DNA of 6,686 nucleotides from Armatimonadota bacterium. GTDB taxonomy: Bacteria > Actinomycetota > Acidimicrobiia > Spongiisociales > UBA5794. The position numbers and the translations under genes were made by a program. Location: positions 1-6,686 of the forward strand of contig QQUL01000060.1 of assembly GCA_008501565.1 (NCBI GenBank). Reading direction: 5' to 3'. The notes beneath the pieces are model-generated. The model was not told the DNA's origin, ran no database searches, and saw only the letters and a list, made by a program, of their open reading frames with translations. Below are positions 6,333 through 6,686 of this stretch, one piece after another; the first letter of the stretch is position 1, and each line of letters starts with the position of its first letter.

Positions 6333-6686
6333 TCAAGGATCGATGGGCATAGGGATCGGTTTTTCGTCAGCGAAGGGATCCCGGTCCGTCAGCTTCTTCC
6401 AGATGTAGACACCCACATCCCTGATCGACGCGATGATCGGAACCGCCAACAGCGACCCGAGTAGGCCACCGACCTGGAAGCCGACAAGGAGACCAATGAG
6501 GATGACTGCCGGCCGAAGTTGGACCGCGGTCCCCATGACCCTGGGGGCGATGATGTTTGCCTGAAGTTGGACGACGACGAGATAGATCACCACGACAATC
6601 AGAGCAAACCACCAATTCTCAAGTTCCGGCCAACGAGTCGAACCGGTGATGAGTGCGGCCAGAACACCGGGGATGGCGGCGAGGAT
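6333..6686 (-). CDS. AI-2E/PerM-family transporter, C-terminal fragment (runs off right edge)
   Basis: The last 117 residues of a protein whose 5' end lies beyond the window; the frame is open to the edge, so internal GTG or ATG codons are not starts. The sequence begins ILAAIPGVLAALITGS, then a membrane segment ending VVVIYLVVVQLQAN and the family hallmark IIAPRVMGTAVQLRPAVIL. Next comes a Gly-rich hairpin (LLVGFQVGGLLGSLLAVP) and a final helix (IIASIRDVGVYIWKKL) with a short polar tail. This is the conserved C-terminal half of the AI-2E transporter family (formerly UPF0118, including YdiK, PerM and TqsA). Members are eight-TM inner-membrane proteins; some export autoinducer-2 or exchange sodium for protons, but most are untested, so the substrate is open. 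It converges on acetyl-CoA synthetase across 49 bp. Confidence 0.9.
   Translation of the reverse strand: MLAAIPGVLAALITGSTRWPELENWWFALIVVVIYLVVVQLQANIIAPRVMGTAVQLRPAVILIGLLVGFQVGGLLGSLLAVPIIASIRDVGVYIWKKLTDRDPFADEKPIPMPIDP

Noticed and set aside
4520..6336. Minus-strand open frames antisense to acetyl-CoA synthetase
   Set aside because: They mirror the synthetase codons, lack any recognisable domain, and cannot compete with a fully motif-supported gene.
1..6686. A defence island, biosynthetic cluster or mobile element
   Set aside because: No nuclease, transposase, integrase, toxin-antitoxin, synthase or terminal repeat is present; genes are spaced and oriented as separate housekeeping units.

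Overview
The window is 6.7 kb of moderately GC-rich bacterial chromosome. It reads as an ordinary housekeeping region, not a mobile or defence locus. The gene content suggests an actinobacterium. There is an MMPL-type RND exporter, an acetyl-CoA synthetase with the TSGTTAKPKG form of the nucleotide loop, and a small MCCL-starting membrane protein of a type I associate with actinobacteria. An Acidimicrobiia-like lineage is my best guess, but that rests on recalled family resemblance, not on a search. I see no rRNA, tRNA, CRISPR array, insertion sequence or phage gene.

Layout from left to right. At 1-92 (minus) is the start of a lipoprotein gene that runs off the left edge. At 196-822 (minus) is a complete PAP2-family membrane phosphatase. 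The gap 823-979 holds a short plus-strand reading frame starting with a convincing twin-arginine signal but then breaking down, probably a gene remnant. At 980-1273 (minus) is a 97-residue membrane protein with a good ribosome binding site. A strong 13-bp hairpin at 1364-1399 separates it from the large MMPL/RND exporter at 1415-4126 (minus). A 201-bp divergent promoter region follows, then acetyl-CoA synthetase (4328-6283, plus). At 6333-6686 (minus) is the C-terminal part of an AI-2E/PerM-family membrane protein that runs off the right edge and faces the synthetase tail to tail.

The genes do not form an obvious single pathway. Most encode envelope proteins (lipoprotein, lipid-phosphate phosphatase, two transporter-like proteins, one small membrane protein). 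The synthetase is the only cytosolic enzyme and activates acetate to acetyl-CoA. The minus-strand genes are spaced 70-160 bp apart, with candidate terminators between several of them, so they look like separate transcription units. Two start sites are set by ribosome binding sites: the exporter at 4126, not at the longer reading frame from 4222, and the synthetase at 4328, not 4247.

I did not find a clear new biological system. The points most worth a second look are the apparent Tat-signal gene remnant, two extra membrane segments between the halves of the exporter, an EF-hand-like loop in its second extracytoplasmic domain, and the small conserved-looking membrane protein.
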